A stretch of DNA of 64,000 nt, taken from Hyphomicrobiales bacterium. Lineage in GTDB: Bacteria > Pseudomonadota > Alphaproteobacteria > Rhizobiales > Beijerinckiaceae. The stretch is from positions 1 to 64,000 of the forward strand of contig JAIYDY010000034.1 in the NCBI GenBank assembly GCA_027487245.1, in the 5' to 3' direction. Positions 62,036 to 64,000 of the stretch are shown piece after piece. The first letter of the stretch is position 1; the number at the start of each line of letters is the position of its first letter. The notes below the pieces were generated by a model that worked only from the letters and a program-made list of their open reading frames with translations, had not been told where the DNA came from and did not search any database. Both the position numbers and the translations under genes were made by a program.

Positions 62036-62965
62036 TCAGGCCCGGGGCTTGAGCGCGGCCAGCACGGCCTCGCGCTGCGGCAGGGGCGCAACCGCGCCAT
62101 AGCCCATGGTCGAGAGTGCGGCGGCGGCACAGGCATAGGACGCGGCGGCAAACGGATCGCGCGTCCGGACCCATTCGGCCAGAAACGCGCCATCGAAACA
62201 GTCTCCCGCGCCGGTTGCGTCGATGGCGGCGACGGCAATCGAGGGCACCATGCGCCGCTCTGCCCTGGTGGCGACCAGCGCGCCATCCTTGCCAAGGGTC
62301 ATGGCCACAATGGACGAGCCGCGCCCGAGGTAGAAATCCGCGATCGCATCTGGCTCGGTGAGGCCGGTCAGTTGACGGGCATCGTCAAGTCCCGGCAGCG
62401 CAATTTCAGCCATGGCCATGGCGGCGTTGGTGACTGCCTGCGCCCGCGCCAGCGGCCAGAGCCGGAGCCTGAGATTGGTATCGTAGGAGACCGTGACGCC
62501 GGCCTCGCGCGCGATGTGGATCGCTTCGAACACCATGTCGGCCGCCGATGGCGAGATCGCTTGGCTGATGCCCGAGACGTGCAGCACCTTCGCCTGCCGG
62601 ATCATGGACTGCGGCAGGTCTGCCGGTGTCATGCGCGCGGCGGCCGAACCAGCACGCATGTAGGAGAACTCGTGTCCGTCCTTGCCATGCGTGATGAAGT
62701 AGATGCCCGTATGGGCCGTCCGGTCCAGCTTGATGGCTGTGCTGTCCACGCCCTCCTTCGCCCACAGATCGAGGAACGAGCGCCCGAAACTGTCATCTCC
62801 CACAGCGGTGATGTAGCCCGTGCTCGCGCCCGAGCGTGCTGCCGCGATGATGGCGTTCGATGTATCGCCGCCATGCCCGAAGAGGTAGCGGGGATCGCCT
62901 TGTATCGTCTGGCTGAATTCGCCAAGCGGCTCGCCGATGGCGAGGATATCGGGAACTGGCGTCAT
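62036..62965 (-). CDS. PfkB-family sugar kinase (2-keto-3-deoxygluconate kinase-like)
   Basis: A 309-residue ribokinase-fold kinase. The N-terminal GGDTSNAIIAAARSG is the substrate-side signature, and the C-terminal DATGAGDCFDGAF carries the catalytic Asp and anion hole. The RAGSAAARMTPADL and DTNLRLRLWP segments match KdgK-type enzymes, which phosphorylate 2-keto-3-deoxygluconate for the Entner-Doudoroff pathway. Other sugar acids or fructose are possible. It converges on urtE with a 9-base gap and lies downstream of the LysR gene, which reads the same way. Confidence 0.87.
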   Translation of the reverse strand: MTPVPDILAIGEPLGEFSQTIQGDPRYLFGHGGDTSNAIIAAARSGASTGYITAVGDDSFGRSFLDLWAKEGVDSTAIKLDRTAHTGIYFITHGKDGHEFSYMRAGSAAARMTPADLPQSMIRQAKVLHVSGISQAISPSAADMVFEAIHIAREAGVTVSYDTNLRLRLWPLARAQAVTNAAMAMAEIALPGLDDARQLTGLTEPDAIADFYLGRGSSIVAMTLGKDGALVATRAERRMVPSIAVAAIDATGAGDCFDGAFLAEWVRTRDPFAAASYACAAAALSTMGYGAVAPLPQREAVLAALKPRA

Positions 62966-63055
62966 GATGTTTCACTTGCAGGTCGTGGGGCAGAAATTCG
63001 CGGGCAAACGGTTGTGACCGCATTGTCAGGGTGATCAAGCGTCAAGGCAACGCCG

Positions 63056-63988
63056 TCAAGGCCCCTTGCCCACGGCCAGGGATGAGGGCAGCACCCCGAC
63101 GAAGTCGAGCCGGCGCGTCCGGATGAAGTCGGTGAAGGCCGTTGCCGGCGGCGAGAGCACTCCCGGCGCTCTGACCAGCAGCACCTGCGAGGACAAACAG
63201 GGGCGCAGCGGCAACAGGGCCAGCCGCGCATCAGCGGCCAGCGCCGGGCCGGTGCACGGAATGATTGCGACACCGCCGGTGGCCGCGACCAACTCGCACA
63301 CGGCTGCGGTGGTGCGGGCCTCGAAGCGCAAATCCCGTGCGATGGCAGCCGCCTCGAACAGGTGGTCGACATCGGCACGGAAAGTGGAATCCAGCCGGTA
63401 GGAGATGAACGGCCAGCCGCCGAGATCGGCAGGCCCGACTGGCCCGATATGCCGCGATAGCGGGTGGTCGCGCGGTACCACGCAGGCAGCCTCGGTAGCA
63501 CCGATGATCTCGGCCTCGATGCCGGTCTGGCTCATCGGCTCGAAGGTGATGCCAAGATCGCACTGGCGTGCGCCCAGCCAGTCGAGGGCATTGAGTGTTG
63601 CCGCCACCTCGACACAGATCGAGATCGATGGATGCGCAGCGGCAAAGGGAGCCAGCATCTGCCCGGTGACGGCGGACAGGAGGCTGGGAATGACCGCAAG
63701 GCGCAATTGCCCCTCGCCGCGCTCCCTCAGCGCCCGGGCCAGCGCCTCGATCTGGCCAAGACCCACCAGCGAGCGCTCGACCTCGGCATGGAGTGCCCGC
63801 GCCCGTTCCGTCGGGCTGAGCTGGCGCGCCGTGCGCACGAACAGGGAAAAGCCTGCACTCGCTTCGAGATCGGCCAGCAACCGGCTGACCGCTGGCTGGG
63901 AAACGCGCAGCATGGCAGCGGCGCGCGTCACTGAGCCGGCGACGATCACCGCATGGAAAGCTTCGAGTTGCTTGAACGTCATCGCCAT
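63056..63988 (-). CDS. LysR-family transcriptional regulator
   Basis: A 310-residue regulator. The N-terminal winged helix (FKQLEAFHAVIVAGSVTRAAAMLRVSQPAVSRLLADLE) is canonical, and the effector domain has the periplasmic-binding-like fold (LRLAVIPSLL, CDLGITFEP, VAATGGVAIIP). It may control the adjacent sugar kinase, 90 bases downstream on the same strand, or a gene outside the window. A second ATG two codons in is a possible start. No effector can be deduced. Confidence 0.92.
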   Translation of the reverse strand: MAMTFKQLEAFHAVIVAGSVTRAAAMLRVSQPAVSRLLADLEASAGFSLFVRTARQLSPTERARALHAEVERSLVGLGQIEALARALRERGEGQLRLAVIPSLLSAVTGQMLAPFAAAHPSISICVEVAATLNALDWLGARQCDLGITFEPMSQTGIEAEIIGATEAACVVPRDHPLSRHIGPVGPADLGGWPFISYRLDSTFRADVDHLFEAAAIARDLRFEARTTAAVCELVAATGGVAIIPCTGPALAADARLALLPLRPCLSSQVLLVRAPGVLSPPATAFTDFIRTRRLDFVGVLPSSLAVGKGP

Positions 63989-64000
63989 GGCGCGCCCCTG

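Overview
The window is GC-rich (about two thirds G+C) chromosomal DNA, almost certainly from an alphaproteobacterium and most likely a member of the Hyphomicrobiales (Rhizobiales). The basis is the gene content and order: a DivL-type tyrosine 'histidine kinase' beside ahcY and a tsaE-amgK fusion, alphaproteobacterial-type addB/addA, an rsmI-yraN-gshB set, a complete Tad/Cpa pilus locus, and exact CtrA-like boxes in intergenic DNA. I see no rRNA, tRNA, CRISPR array, transposase or integrase.

Layout. 1-15 kb (+ strand): the end of ahcY with a strong terminator, divL, tsaE-amgK fusion, murU, addB, addA, trxA and a class A penicillin-binding protein. 15-20 kb (- strand): a Bcr/CflA-type exporter, pnp and rpsO. 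19-28 kb (- strand): a compact nucleoside uptake and salvage operon, read from a BMP-family binding protein through ABC ATPase, two permeases, cdd, punA, deoC and deoA to a D-2-hydroxyacid dehydrogenase. Most junctions overlap by a few bases. 28-37 kb: a MoeB/ThiF-like E1 enzyme, a low-GC TM-NUDIX gene that looks acquired, gshB, yraN, rsmI, an LpoA-like lipoprotein, hemW and a phosphomannomutase/phosphoglucomutase.

37-50 kb is the Tad (Flp) pilus locus. Two TadE-type pseudopilins and a stand-alone secretin N-domain protein lie on the - strand. They diverge across an AT-rich promoter region from two near-identical Flp pilins, then cpaA, cpaB, cpaC, cpaD, cpaE, cpaF, tadB and tadC on the + strand, with tadD facing them. 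50-56 kb holds an M17 aminopeptidase, a MarR-like regulator, an NlpC/P60 peptidase, an epimerase, a dihydropyrimidinase and a flavodoxin-fold oxidoreductase. 56-62 kb is urtABCDE for urea uptake, preceded by an excellent sigma-54 (-24/-12) promoter. The window closes with a PfkB-family sugar kinase and a LysR regulator.

How the parts connect. DivL belongs to the CckA-CtrA cell-cycle phosphorelay, and exact TTAA-N7-TTAA boxes lie upstream of the class A PBP gene, the LpoA-like gene and the urtA region, with one-mismatch versions at the Tad promoters. Cell-wall synthesis and polar pilus production are therefore plausibly timed by the pathway to which the first complete gene belongs. AmgK and MurU recycle cell-wall sugars, and the cytoplasmic NlpC/P60 and M17 enzymes could recycle its peptides. 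The most unusual gene is the TM-NUDIX protein at 29.2-30.4 kb. Its architecture recalls CBASS membrane effectors, but no cyclic-oligonucleotide synthase lies beside it.
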